The position numbers and the translations under genes were made by a program. From contig NC_091247.1 in NCBI RefSeq assembly GCF_042477335.2, positions 1,014,501 to 1,078,500 on the forward strand: a stretch of DNA of 64,000 nucleotides, given 5' to 3'. The DNA is from Ovis canadensis (Eukaryota > Chordata > Mammalia > Artiodactyla > Bovidae). Of this stretch, positions 1 through 11,513 are shown piece by piece. Within the stretch, counting starts at the first letter, position 1. The number at the start of each line of letters is the position of its first letter. A model generated the notes under the pieces. It saw only the letters and a program-made list of their open reading frames with translations, searched no databases and was not told the origin of the DNA.

Positions 1-673
1 CTATATCCAGTAGCGGCGACGGTTGCCAGACCTTGCAAAAGTACAGATGACGCTGAAATGTAAGCTTGAAAGTGGTGAATTTTATACTATGTGAATTTTA
101 CCACCAAACAAAACCAAATATACATACCATTGGCATACAAACACACAAGTGGAAACATTTAGAAAGGAGGCCGCAGTCTTGACCAGAACAAAAGGACAGC
201 GCCGGGAGCGGCAGGGCACTGCCTCTGAGTGTGGGACCCCAGGACCAGCGTTTCTTATCTGCTGAAGGAGGGTGGGGACGATTCGGATTCTCTCCCGTGG
301 GACACATCTTTCTAAATACCTGAGAACAGTCTCCTCTGACACCAGCACGGGGGAAAAGGATGGCTCTCCCTATCTTGCAGGAAGCAACAGGCAAGGTTGC
401 TTTGGCAGGTCGCACAGAACTCTGGGCACCCCTGCTCCAGGGGAGCTTCGGAAGCCGAGCAAAGTGCTCAAGGACGGAGTGAACGAAACCAGGCAGGCTG
501 TGAAGCCACGTAATGTAAACGATCCTGCTGGCATCCAGAAGTACTCTCATCACACTGCATAAGTCATGACTGGGAGTCGGAATTCCCCAGTCCCAAACAC
601 CACAGCCCTGCACCAGCAGCGGGGCCACCCTGCGTCCAGCACCAGTTCTGTGAACCTCGAGGCTGAGTTTGCC
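1..673. other. Intergenic sequence at the left edge, no gene seen
   Basis: No recognised exon or repeat. The long minus-strand open frame that starts here runs through the neighbouring SINE and has no conserved motif. By human synteny TRAF2 should lie to the left of the window, head to head with EDF1. Confidence 0.5.
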
Positions 674-882
674 ATTTCCCTGGTGGCTCAGACTCAGTAA
701 AGGATCTGCCCGCAATGCAGGGGACCTGGGTTCAATCCCTGGGTCGAGAAGGTCCCCTGGAAGAGGGCATAACAACCCACGCCAGTTGTCTTGCCTGGAG
801 AATCCCATGGACAGAGGAGCCTGGCAGTCTACAGTCCTGGGGTTGCAGAGAGTCAGACGGCACTGAGCAACTAATACTTGCC
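674..882 (+). mobile_element. Bov-tA SINE
   Basis: Head atttccctggtggctcag, box B (gggttcaatccctgggtcg), then gcctggagaatcccatggac and the agtcagacggcactgagcaac end. It is diverged from consensus. Confidence 0.9.
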
Positions 883-3800
883 TCAAGCATCCCTGCCCCC
901 CGCCCCCACCCTGTCCCCCACCCTGTCCCCTCTTATGGGTTCCATGAGCCTTTCTCTCAAGGCTCGTAACTCGTGGAGCTCTCAGGGGTAAGGAGGTCTC
1001 TTCTCCTAGGGTCTGGGGGGCCGAGGTTGTCACGTGAACCCACGGGCAGCGAAGGGAGGAGGTTCCCCACAGCAGCACCCCTCTTTCTTTGGGTAAAATC
1101 TGGGAGCCGTTCACCTGCCTCTGCAGTAAGTCCCCAGGGAGGCTCATACCTCACTCACCCTTCCAGCATCAGAACAGCACGAAGGCGCTGGGCTCAGGGC
1201 CCCGTCAGCCCACCCTAACTCCCGAGGAGGCTTCCTGGACAAAAGTCCTGCTTCCCCAGAAGGTGGCTGCCTGCAGCCCTTGGCACTGACAGGGCTGAGC
1301 TAATCTTGAAGGTTCTGGAGAGGCTTCCAGCATGAGAATGCTTTCATGTCTTCCAGACTGCCAGTTCAGAGGGTCTTCCTGCATACACTGATCAATACAC
1401 AGTGCGTGCGTGTGTGCGTGAGTGGTTCTGGCAGCAGGCCCTGGAGAGGCCGGGGAGACGGAGCCTTGGCAGGGAGGGGCTGCTGACGGAGAAGTGGCCG
1501 GCCCACATCCACCACCAGCTCAGAAGGTGACACCTCGGTCCTGGCAGGCTGGGAAGGGATGACTCACTCCGGTCGTCGGGCAGCGTGGGGGATTCCCACG
1601 CAGGTTCCTTCCTGCCAAAAAGAAAGCAAAAGTCAGTCTCCGAGGCAGTCATCTGGGAGGTGACTGGGACAGCCCCAGCAGACCCTGCCGGGGCCTGCGT
1701 CATCGCCTGTGCCCTGAGGGCTGGGGCCAGGGGCCTCTATCCCCTACCTCGGTGCCCCCCAGAGAGGCGTGGGCCCGGCTACAGACTCCTAGCTTTTCTC
1801 AGCTCTCCCAAGCAGGCAGGTCAGGCCCCATCTGCCGTTCACTGGGCCTGCAGACCCCAGGGGACGGTGCGACTGCCGCCTCCTACTCTGCCTGAGGCCC
1901 CCTCCCCGGCCCCTGGCGCCTGCTCAGCCGCCTGGGGTCTCCTCTCCCAGGCCCTCATCGGCGCCCCAGGACACTTCCTAATGCCCAGGGCACCTCCACT
2001 CCTCACTGGCACGGCCGGTCCCCTTGGACATTTCACCTCCTGTCCTTTACGCCCAGGCTTCAGGGAGAACAGCACTCAGCCCTGAGGCAGGAGGGTCAAC
2101 GTGGGCCCCCACCTGGGACCCTGGATGTGGGCTGCCCCCCTGCGCCTGAAGCTGTCCCCAGAGTAGAGGCTGGAGCTGGCAGAGCCAGTCTCCTGACACA
2201 ACCCACTCCCTGTCCTGAGAGCTCGGCCCTGAAGGTCACCCTGGGGCTGCAGCTTCTGAAAGGGGCCAGTTTCACTCTCACTGTGTAGTCACCTGATGGA
2301 GGGGGTTCCAGAAAGGCCAGCCTCCAGTCCTGCCCAGAATTCCCCTGCCCCAGCGCCAGCCACAAGGGGCTCCCCCGCTCCCCTGCCTGGAAGCACACTG
2401 CCCACGCTGTCCCTCCTCCAAAAAAGGAGAAAGAAGGGGGCGGTGAGGTCCGGCAGCTGACTTCACAGCTGCCAGTCACTCCCACCCACGCCCAGGTGCG
2501 GACGAGGTGCAGAGAGCAAGGAGGTGACAGGGTGTGCAGCGTCCTCCGTAAGCCAGGGCGGGAGAGAAGGGTCTCCATGTCCGTTTGTATTTTGTATTCT
2601 CTGCAGACTTGGGAAAGACGCAGGAGGAAGTAATTGACGTGGTGGGAGGCGGGGAGGGGCCAATTTCTCTGAACACCTACTGTTTTTAAAGCACTTCATG
2701 GTACCACCTATTCAAAAACATTTGGTTTTAAATAACAGAATATCATTTCGGAAGCTCTGGAAAACACATAAAGTTGCCAAGAAGGCAAAGATCACCCCCA
2801 ATTCCCCCAATTAGAGACAAGCTCTGCCCAGATTCTTAGAAAATGGACCCCACCCCACATGCAGAACCACAGACCTGGGAGACAACCTCACGTGCAGAAT
2901 CGCAGGTGCTGGGGCTGCCCTGACCATCCACGGCCTCCCGTCACCACGCCAATCTGGCCCCAGGGCCTTTGCACCAGCCCACAGGTGGCCGGGAAGAGCT
3001 ACCTCCCCCCCCAGGTGCTGGACACAGCCTGGGCCCTCTAGGGTCTCAAGATAGAGAAGGTCTCTCTCCCGCTTGCCCTGTGTTAAGTGGGCCTCTCCCG
3101 CACGCCTGGTGGGACTCGCCTCGTGTGCTCCTGTCCTCCCGGTGACGTGGGTCCTTGGAGGGCAGAGGCCCCTTCGGGCTCACTGGGGAGCAGCGGTCGG
3201 TCCGCGCGCGCCCTCTGCCGGCCTCATCCGGAACTGCGGCCGTGGCCCCTTGACGCCGGCGGGACCTCCCGCCTAGGACCCACACTTGCTTGCTAGCTGT
3301 GGGGAGCTTGCTCCACTGCCTCAGTTCGAGCCCGGAAACCCTAAGATGGCTCTGCTCACGCTCAGACCCACCAGCTCCGTGTCGGAGAGGCTGGGGTTGG
3401 CCCTCGGGGATCTCCCAGGACCCCTCCACAGCAGACATTTCCCACCCCACCACGACCACCCTCCTCCATGGGGCTCCCTCCTGTCCAGGACCCAGCAGTC
3501 TACAGCCCGGCTGGGACCTGTGACCCTGGTTCTGCCAGCTGTCCACCACCCCTCCTAGCTTCCACAGACCCCAGGCCCATCCCTGGCAGCCCCACCCTCT
3601 CCTGCTGGGCCCCTCCCCTCCCCTGACCACCTGCAGAGGCCCTGTACCGGGCTCAGTCTAATTGGGGCTAGGTTCTGCAACTGAAAGAGGTGGCCGCCAG
3701 TGCTCTGGAGAAGCTAGTGGCCTCGTCCACTCCGGGTCCAGCCACTCGCCCCCCAGAGACCACAGCCCACCCTCTCCTCCCACACACCTGGCCGTTGCAG

Positions 3801-4284
3801 TCCTCACTGGGGATGCCCAATGGATCTTTCAGCTCCCCTCTCCGGCGGACCGAGAGTATTCAGTGATGACAGTGACCTGGAAAGAAGAGCTGGTGGTGGG
3901 AACGCTGTCTTGCTGAACTCGCTGTACACGGTCATGTAAAAAGTGAAAAGTAAGTACACTCAATAAACAGCACAGAAAAGGGGGAAGTGATGGATCAAAA
4001 CTTCCTTTATATTAACGTGTTTTCTCAAAAAAGAGGGGAGTGCATATTCCAACACGTCCGTTTTTCACAGTAATAAATAACATCATAGACCAGCTTCTGT
4101 CTGCGAGTCTTAGTATCTGCAAATTTGACGTTTTTGTCAAGCAACCTTTCTTGTCTTGTTGGATTGTTGACTGTCACATTCAATAGACAATCCAGCCACA
4201 TCTGTCCATCTATTCCACTCAGAGGTGACCAACAAATGGCCTTTACGCACCTTAACAGACTTATGGTAATTTTCTTTCACTTCT
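883..4284. other. Intergenic sequence upstream of EDF1, no gene seen
   Basis: GC-rich to about 3900, then AT-richer to 4284. Open frames on both strands lack recognisable domains. A CTCF-like motif lies near 3205-3222. I cannot assign any segment to a known gene. Confidence 0.5.
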
Positions 4285-4380
4285 CTAGTATTTTTGCCTG
4301 GAGAATCCCATGGACAGAGGAGCCTGCCAGGCTACAGTCCATGGGGTCACAAGAGTCGGACATGACTTAGCAACTAAGCC
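4285..4380 (+). mobile_element. Bov-A-type SINE fragment (3' half)
   Basis: ttttgcctggagaatcccatggac, then ggctacagtccatggggtcac and cggacatgacttagcaac. Only the 3' body is present; the tRNA head is absent. Confidence 0.85.
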
Positions 4381-4399
4381 ACCACCGCCGCTGCCAGCC

Positions 4400-4720
4400 A
4401 GAGCTGGAGCGGGGACTGAGCTGGAGGAGAAGCCTTTGTGCCCGTCATGGATGCCAATTACCCCGAAGAGGAAGAGGCCTCCACCTATGCCTTGGTCAGG
4501 AAGGTGCCTCTCCTCACCATCAGGCAGGAGGAACTGCCCTAGGCACCCTCAACCACCCCCACAGCCCAGCCAGTAAAAAAGGGCCCAGCCAACGGAAAGC
4601 CTCCATTGGAACCCCTGCCAACCCCCTCCTTTCCCCATAAAAGCAAGTTCCCCTCCTTGTTGTTCCCTGCATTTGCCTATGGTCGGTCACACTTCTAACC
4701 CCCTGAACTGCAACTCCTCG
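4400..4720 (+). mobile_element. ERV-type LTR relic, copy 1 (family unassigned)
   Basis: Contains an LTR-like promoter block: a gccaacggaaagcctccattgg stretch, then ccccataaaagcaag (TATA-like) and a pyrimidine-rich segment. It shares recognisable blocks in the same order with 6870-7190, which marks both as copies of one element. Solitary or heavily decayed; no internal gag, pol or env recognised. Class I ERV or MaLR is a guess. Confidence 0.4.
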
Positions 4721-5394
4721 GCTTTCCCACGTAGACTCTCTTCTGCTGATAACATAATTACTAACGTGGACAGCGACAACCTGTTTGACACTTGGCTGAG
4801 TAACGTCAGTGCCTCTGAGCCAGTGAAGGAATTCACAGATTCCACCCCTCGTGTGGGAGCTTTATGTACATACGCCCCCCGTGTGCACCTTCACGGGTGG
4901 AAGCTTGGGGAAAGGCTGCTGTGCTCGAGCAGGCTCCTGCCTGGATGGTCGGAGAAGACAGGACAGTGTGCTGGCTGCATTCGCCGTCCTGTTCTCCCCG
5001 CGTGACTGAAGAGAAGCCACGTGGATCAGTCCCACGGAACCTCTGTAACAGCCTTACGTGAGAATTTTGCCGGAGGCGTTGAGTTTCCGGCTTTGCCTCT
5101 GTAGGAAGACCCTTCCACCCATGGGTGGGAGTGAGCGCCAGTGAACCTGGGATCACTACGTGCTGAGCAAGCAGGTGTCTGCTATAGCAAACTCCTCTGC
5201 CTCCAGTGGTTAAAAGCCTCTGGGGAAGTAGAGACCCAGGGACAGAAAGTTGAACAGCAAGCTCGTTGGCGACAGCACCGTCACCTGATAACCAGCTGTC
5301 TTGTTTGTTTGTTCGGCTGGATACCTGCAGTTCTGGGCCCCTGATTTGGAACCGTCTTGCAAATTGGGTTTATTGTATACTTCTTTAAAAAAAT

Positions 5395-5643
5395 AATTTC
5401 TCTCTGGGTGGTGGTGCTGGGTCTCTGTTACTGAGCGCGGGGTTTCTCTAGCTGCCGTGAGCAGGGCTGCTCTTGGTTGGGGTGCCCGGGCTTCTCACTG
5501 CGGTGGCTTGTCTGGCTGCTAAGCACAGGCCCGAGGGCTCAGGAGCTGCTCTGTGGCACGTGGAATCTTCCTAGACCGGGGACTGAACCCGTGTCCTCTG
5601 TACTGGGAGGCAGACTTATCCACTGTGTCACCACGGATGCCCC
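5395..5643 (-). mobile_element. CHR-type tRNA SINE, minus orientation
   Basis: gggcttctcactgcggtggcttgtc, then ggcacgtggaatcttcctagaccgggg and the box B complement gaacccgtgtcctctg, ending at the head complement ccacggatgcccc. Diverged cetartiodactyl SINE. Confidence 0.8.
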
Positions 5644-5739
5644 TAGTATGTGGTTTTTAATTCTGCTCAATATACTTAAGTTCTGCACCTATTGTTTGCT
5701 GAAACTTTATTTAAAAAATGACACTTCTAAGAAGACGGT

Positions 5740-6047
5740 GGCTTCCCTGATAGCTCAGTTGGTAAAGAATCCGCCTGCAATGCGGGAGACCTGGGTTCAA
5801 CCCCTGGGTTGGGAAGATCCCCTGGAGAAGGGATAGGAAACCCACTCCAGCATTCTTGGGCTTCCCATGTGTCTCAGCTGGTAAAGAATCTGCCTGCAAT
5901 GCGGGAGACCCGGGTTTGATCCCTGGGTTGGGAAGATCCCGTGGAGAAGGGATAGGCCACCCACTCCAGTATTCTGGCCTGGAGAATCCCATGGACAGTC
6001 CATGGGGTCGCCAAGAGTCAGACACAACCGAGTGACTTTCACTTTCA
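5740..6047 (+). mobile_element. Two Bov-tA heads in tandem (Bov-tA inserted in or fused to Bov-tA)
   Basis: Unit 1 (5740-5857) has the full tRNA-derived head and the start of the body, stopping at cactccagcattctt. Unit 2 (5858-6047) starts again with gggcttcccatgtgtctcagctgg and continues to a complete 3' end (gacacaaccgagtgactttcactttc). The unit 1 body is cut off at the junction. Confidence 0.85.
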
Positions 6048-6211
6048 AGAAGCTGCCAGCTCAGCACTTGGAGATAATTCCTAGTGCTCATGGCCTTGAC
6101 TAAGCATGGGCTTGTGAAAGGAACGCTGAGAGCTCTCCCTACTACGCCTTCCTTACTCGGACGCCGTCTGTCTCATTTTATTACTTTCCCTCCAAGACAG
6201 GAAGTGATGTG

Positions 6212-6414
6212 GGGCTTCCTAGGTGACTCAGCTGGTAAAGAGCCCGCCTGTAATGCAGGAGACCCGGGTTCAACCCCTGGGTCGGGAAATTCCCCTGGAG
6301 AAGGAATGGCCACCCACTCCAGTATTCTTGCCTGGAAAGTCCCATGGACAGAGGAGCCTGGCAGGGGACAGTCCATGGGGTCGTGAAAGTCAGACACGGC
6401 TGAGCGACTAAACC
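6212..6414 (+). mobile_element. Bov-tA SINE
   Basis: gggcttcctaggtgactcagctgg head, gggttcaacccctgggtcgg box B, and end tcagacacggctgagcgac. Complete copy. Confidence 0.9.
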
Positions 6415-6495
6415 ACCTCCAGTATGGGGGGACGTACCGTCCAGGGAAGGCCCTTTGCACTGAAGGAGAAAACACCACTGTACAGAGAGCCTCTT

Positions 6496-6663
6496 CTTTT
6501 TATTGTTGAATATCCCTTTATTTGGCTACACCGGGTGTTAGCTGCAGCATGAGAACACCTCGCTGTGGCACGTGGGATCCAGCTGCCCGACCGGGGTTTG
6601 AACCCGAGCTCCCTGCCTTAGAAGAACGGAGTCTTGGCCACTGGGCCGCCAGGGAGGTCCTCT
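6496..6663 (-). mobile_element. CHR-type tRNA SINE, minus orientation
   Basis: Tail tttttattgttgaatatccc, body cgctgtggcacgtgggatccagc, box B complement ccggggtttgaacccgagct, head complement gccgccagggaggtcc. Confidence 0.8.
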
Positions 6664-6666
6664 CAT

Positions 6667-6800
6667 CTTTTTTCAATTTCTCCGGCTGTACTGGGTCTTC
6701 GTTGAGGCATGTGGGATCTACTTCCCTCATCAGGGACCCAACCTGGGCACTTTGTACTGGTAACTCGGAGTCTTAGGCACAGGATGGTCGGGGAAGTCCC
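6667..6800 (-). mobile_element. CHR-type tRNA SINE, minus orientation, adjacent to the previous copy
   Basis: tgaggcatgtgggatctacttccc, then catcagggacccaacctggg and the head complement ggtcggggaagtcccg. More diverged than the neighbour. Confidence 0.7.
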
Positions 6801-6869
6801 GAGATCCCAACTCCCGATCACCGATACTTTGACAAAAGATCTTCGTGAGGGGGGAAACGTGGAATTAAT

Positions 6870-7190
6870 CACAGCAACCACACCTGAAGGTGGATTCGGG
6901 CTGGGGAAGTGCTCACCCCCACCAGGCTCATCAGTTACTCTAAACAGGAAGAGGTCTCTGTCTACATGTCCCACTGGGGAGGCGCCTCTGCTCCCCATGG
7001 GGCGGGAGGAAGGAGACTTCCCTCCGCCCCCCACCCCACGCACAGCCCAGTCTGTCAGAGATTGCAGCAGTCCCGCCAATGGGAAGCCTGCACTGGACCC
7101 CTGGCATCCCCCGACTGCCCCTTTTCCCCATGAAAGTGGGTTCCTCCCATGCTCTCCGTCTGCCTGTGGCCTGCCACAGTGGAGTCTACA
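6870..7190 (+). mobile_element. ERV-type LTR relic, copy 2 (same family as 4400-4720)
   Basis: Shares with copy 1 the block order gttactct-aacaggaagagg, gcctctgctcccca, cacagcccag, gccaatgggaagcctgcactgg and ccccatgaaagtgggtt. Decayed relic; together with copy 1 it brackets about 2.1 kb that is mostly later SINE insertions. Likely predates the Bov-tA copies. Confidence 0.4.
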
Positions 7191-7859
7191 CGCGCATTAG
7201 AATTCCTCTGTTGTGGCGCATAAACCTACAGGAATGCTTCAAACAGAGCTCGTCTATGCAAAGCCAGGAGTGCTGCCCAAACCAAGGTCAACATTAACTT
7301 TAACCCAACAGGTTAAAGAAACGTCTGAACTGTTCTTTCCAGAAAACAATTCTGCAAAGTCATGATGTGGCATTCAATGAGAATACAGCCGAAAATGCAA
7401 GCAAAAGCATTAAAGATGCATTCAGTAACTCATACAAAGGTTATTTTTCTGAATTTTGTGATGCCGGTGGCATTTGTCAATTTTTGACTTATTTTCTCAT
7501 GATCCAAGATTACCATAAAATAAATGTATTCGTTATCGTAAAATAGCATTCATTACATTACGTATACATTCATATTACACTGTAAAATCATGTATACATT
7601 ATCCAAAATATACGTTACACAAAAACGTATTGTGTAACTAATTTTGTTTTTATAATTTTACATACTTCCTTGCATCCTCCCACAAAATATATTTGCTTCA
7701 GGCCCCACCTAACCTGCATCCACCCTGGCCCCCACCATCTTTGTATCGCTTGATAATAACTCCAGAGAAACAGAACTTCAGTTGGCGTGCAAGGTGACCA
7801 AAAAAGGCAGGAAAGAGAAACCAACGTCAACGACAGAGATCGACGAGGCCACCTTTCCC
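7191..7859. other. AT-rich stretch upstream of the EDF1 island, no gene seen
   Basis: Bases about 7370-7680 are strikingly AT-rich (repeated tacatt, cgtataca and ataaatgta motifs) compared with the surrounding GC-rich sequence. It may be an unrecognised old repeat. No coding evidence. Confidence 0.5.
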
Positions 7860-8900
7860 CTGCGTCAAGCTCGCGCGCGCACCCTGCCCGCGAGGGGCCA
7901 GGCCGCGTCCCCGCCAACCGGGCGCGAGAGGCCAGGAGCTGGCTCCCGTCCCCTTGCTTCCCGCCCCCTCCGCCCCCGCCCCGCTTCTCGCACAGAAGCC
8001 CCTCTCGCCTTTCCCCTTCCCCGCCCAGTGCCCCTCCTCTCGGCCCGGCCCCCACCGGGTGCAGGGCCACCCTGCACCGCCTCCCCGCGCTGGGGTCCCC
8101 GGCGCCCCGGCCCGCCTCCTGCCGCCCCGCGCCCGCGGCCCCTGCACCCCTCCGCGCCGCCAGCGGCTCCCCCGGCCCCTGCAGCGCCCCCCAGCGGCCA
8201 CGCGTCCGGGCCGCGCCGTCTCCCGCCCCACGTCGCGCACAGCGGGGGCTTGCTTAGACGAGCCGGGCGCGGATTGGCTCCGAGCCGAGGGAAGTTCCCG
8301 CCCCCCGAGTCGCCGGCCAATGGGAGGAGGGGCGGGCCCGCGACGGGCGCCGGAAGCGGCCCAGCGACGAGGGGACGTCGCGTCGCCGGGTCTCGAGCAG
8401 CTGCTGCGGAGCCGCCGGACGGACCGCCTTCCTTGCCCGCCCCGCCATGGCTGAGAGCGACTGGGACACGGTGACGGTGCTGCGCAAAAAGGGCCCCACG
8501 GCCGCCCAGGCCAAGTCCAAGCAGGTGCGGGCGCGGCGCGGGCCTCGGGACCCAAGGGCGGCCGGGGGCGGGCAGTGGGCCCGGCCCGGCCCGGGCACCG
8601 GGGGGCACGGAGAGGGGCCCGGGGGCGTCTTGGCGGTTTCGGGCAGTGACACAGGCCCGCGGGACAGGGACTGCGGGGCCCGGGCGGAGGAGTGGAGCGG
8701 GCCGAGGCTGTCAGCGAGGACGGTCAGTGGCGGGCCCTGGGAAGCGAACGGACGCGGGCAGGGTTGGCGGGCACCACCGCCCCGGCGTGTTCTTCCCCCG
8801 TCCGCCGGCTGCCCGGTGCCCGGCCAGTCCGAGGCCGCCCGCGGAGCCCACTGAAGCACACTGCCGGCTGAAGGGAGTCCCTGGCCCCGGGCTGAGTGGC
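7860..8900 (+). promoter_or_regulatory. EDF1 CpG-island promoter
   Basis: This stretch is very rich in G+C and CpG and surrounds EDF1 exon 1. About 125 bp before the ATG there is a CCAAT box at 8317-8321 followed by a GC box (ggggcggg, about 8329). An inverted CCAAT (attgg) lies near 8272. There is no clear TATA box. The architecture fits a housekeeping TATA-less promoter with dispersed start sites. Start sites are not visible directly and are inferred to lie between about 8350 and 8440. Confidence 0.75.
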
Positions 8901-11513
8901 CTAGGACTCAGCATGCTGGTGGCCCTGGGGTCCCCATCTTGCCAGAGTAGCCGGCATGCCCTGAGGGGCACTTGGGGCAGACGGTTCTCCGGGAATCCAT
9001 CGGGTTCCCCTGTGAGTCGCTGTAAGGGAAGGGGGGAAGGGCAGGTCAGTCTCCAGCCCCGCTGGGTTCTACTCTGAGCAGCCTTGGGCTGGCCTTAGAC
9101 ACGGTGCCAGGTCTGGGCCACGGCTGGCTTTGGCCCTGCTGACTAGTCTTCATTGACCTGCCCAGGACCTTTCAGTTGGTCAAAACCAAGTTCACTCTTT
9201 TTTTTTTTTTCTTCCAAAGGAACCTTAATAGCGACAAGCTAGGAATCATGTGAACAGCTCTAGAGAACATTTGTGAACATGTCACACTTAGAATGCCCCA
9301 CAGCCCGGGGCAGAGACTTTAAGAAATATGTTACATTCGTGTTCTGCCCTGTGGATCAAGGGGTAGCGCTGTCTTTGCCAGCGTTTGGGGCGAGGGCTCC
9401 AGACTTTGTGCGATGTGCTGTACTTTATTAGGAACCAGTTTGGCTGAGGAAGGCCAAACCAGGCCCTCATTTGACCTTCCTTCTGGCTTTTGCAGGAGAG
9501 TCTCGTAGAGAGGTGTATTTCAAGTGTGGGTTTCTAAGGGGACCCACTTGCCCGTCTTTTTCGACAGTAAAGTCATGAGCTCTTTCTGTTTTCTTGACCA
9601 GAAGTTTATTGCGAGTTGCCTGGACAGTTGGACATAGAGGGATTTGTATGGCAAGCTTTGGCTTAAACCCAGCATTTGCTTGTCGGTCCTTGAAAAAACA
9701 TCAGGTACTAGGCATGTAGCAGGGCGCTTCAGGGCGTGAGTTCAGAGCCTGACTGCCAGGGCTCGAAAGCATGAGGCGTTATCAGTTGGCTGACAGTAGC
9801 CTAAACTGTGGAGAAGGCAGTGGCACCCCACTCCCGTACTCTTGCCTGGAAAATCCCATGGACGGAGGAGCCTGGTAGGCTGCAGTCCATGGGGTCGCTA
9901 AGAGTCAGACATGACTGAGCGACTTCACTTTCACTTTCATGCATTGGAGAGGGAAATGGCAACCCACTCCAGTGTTCTTGCCTGGAGAATCCCAGGGATG
10001 GGAGAGCCTGGTGGGCTGCCGTCTATGGGGTCGCAGAGTCGGACACGACTGAAGCGACTTAGCAGCAGCAGCAGCAGCAGCAGCCTAAACTGGGGTTGGC
10101 CAGGTACCGGAAAACTAATTTTGACCAAAAAACACTTTCTAATTTTCTAGGCCATCTTAGCAGCTCAGAGACGAGGAGAAGATGTGGAGACTTCTAAGAA
10201 ATGTAGGTACTCATATGTCCACTTGAGGGACCGGGGAGTGTCCGGGTTCCCTGGGCGTTAGGGTGGCTGCAGAGCTGGGGGGTGTGAGGGTCCTCTCGGA
10301 GCAGTGGTGGTTGGCATGAGTGGGGGGGGGTTCCTCCCACCCACTTCCTGTCTCTGGGAGGGAGGCCTGGGCTCAGTGCTCCTGGGTCTTTGGGGTGTCC
10401 CCACTTTGGGTGGCCTGGCTGAGCCTGTCTTCCAGGCTCAGGGCGCCTGTGGGGCCGGGCTCCATTCCAGACCGGCTCACCTGTGGGACTGCTGCCCACC
10501 CTGCCCTTTGCCCTTGCCTTGCACGGTCCAGGGGCCGCTGGCCAGAACAAGCAGCACTCGGTCACCAAGAACACGGCGAAGCTGGACCGGGAGACCGAGG
10601 AGCTGCACCACGACCGCGTGCCGCTGGAGGTCGGCAAGGCGATCCAGCAGGGCCGGCAGGGCCAGGGGCTGACGCAGAGGGACCTGGCCACGGTGAGCGC
10701 GCGGGCCCTCCTCCAGGCCGCGGCCAGGCAGGCGGGCTGCGGGCCCTGCTCGCCCAGTGGCTTGGGGCTTCAGTTCACTCCGGCCCTGGGAGCCCTGAGA
10801 CCTCTGAGGGGCCGTACGAGTCAGCTGTGGCTTGCCGAGCTGCGTCTGCTCTGGCCCTGGGCCCGCATGCGGCCGCCCAGAGCCCAAGGCCCTCCCCTGG
10901 CTGGGTCCGTCTCCCACCACGCCTGGAGCTGACGGGCAAACACACGTTCCCCCTAGAAAATCAACGAGAAGCCGCAAGTCATTGCGGACTACGAGAGTGG
11001 CCGGGCCATTCCCAACAACCAGGTTCTGGGCAAGATCGAGAGAGCCATTGGTAAGTGTCCTGCTGACCTCTGCTGCCTGGCCAGGCGCAGGGTGGCCGCC
11101 CCTCCTGGCTGTAGTTGGTGAGGAAGGTGCAGGAAGGCCCCGAGGAATGCCAGGGCCACCCGGCATTGGCAGCAGCGTGGCTCGGAGCGGAAGCCTAGTC
11201 CTGGGAGGGGCTGTCCTCTCCCCTCGAGGAGGGGCAGGCACACGCTCTTTAGAATCAGACGTGAGAGCTAGTCCTGGGGTGAGTGAGAACCCAGGGCCAG
11301 GATGGCGCTCCCTGCTCCCTCCAGAGGAAGGGAGCGGACGGGGGGCGCTGCCCTCTGCGAGGGGGTGGGTTCGGAGGCTCAGGAACTGTCCTGTGCCTTG
11401 AAGTCCAGAGTGGGAGCTCCGGTGGTTAGTGGCGGCCCATGGCTCTTTCAGGCCTGAAGCTCCGGGGGAAGGACATTGGGAAGCCGATCGAGAAGGGGCC
11501 AAGGGCGAAATGA
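8447..11513 (+). CDS. EDF1: EDF1, endothelial differentiation-related factor 1 (multiprotein bridging factor 1), complete, 5 exons
   Basis: Coding exons are 8447-8524, 10151-10202, 10532-10692, 10957-11050 and 11452-11513. All introns are GT-AG and the total is 447 nt, giving 148 aa, the length of human EDF1. The protein starts [17 protein letters not shown] and ends PIEKGPRAK. The N-terminal MBF1 domain (about residues 1-70) is followed by a Cro/C1-type helix-turn-helix (about 81-135: LTQRDLAT, then [12 protein letters not shown]). EDF1 is known as a cofactor bridging TBP to transcription factors, as a calmodulin-binding protein, and as a sensor of collided ribosomes that recruits GIGYF2-EIF4E2. 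The ATG lies in a good Kozak context (cccgccATGG) inside a CpG island. Six residues (V54, P74, A80, G87, Q88, R93) differ from the human protein as I recall it, all in exon 3. It faces MAMDC4 tail to tail. Confidence 0.97.
9811..10085 (+). mobile_element. Bov-A2 SINE in EDF1 intron 1
   Basis: Full dimer: unit 1 gagaaggcagtggcacccca to gcgacttcactttcac, unit 2 gagggaaatggcaaccc to cgacttagcagcagc with an (agc)7 microsatellite tail at 10063-10084. It ends 65 bp before EDF1 exon 2. Confidence 0.95.

Noticed and set aside
98-1147. 349-codon minus-strand frame at the left edge
   Set aside because: It reads through a Bov-tA SINE in antisense, has no family motif and starts in AT-rich sequence without promoter features.
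7782-8859. Several 200-250 codon frames on both strands in the EDF1 CpG island
   Set aside because: Typical of stop-poor CpG-island DNA; none has a conserved motif and all overlap the promoter.
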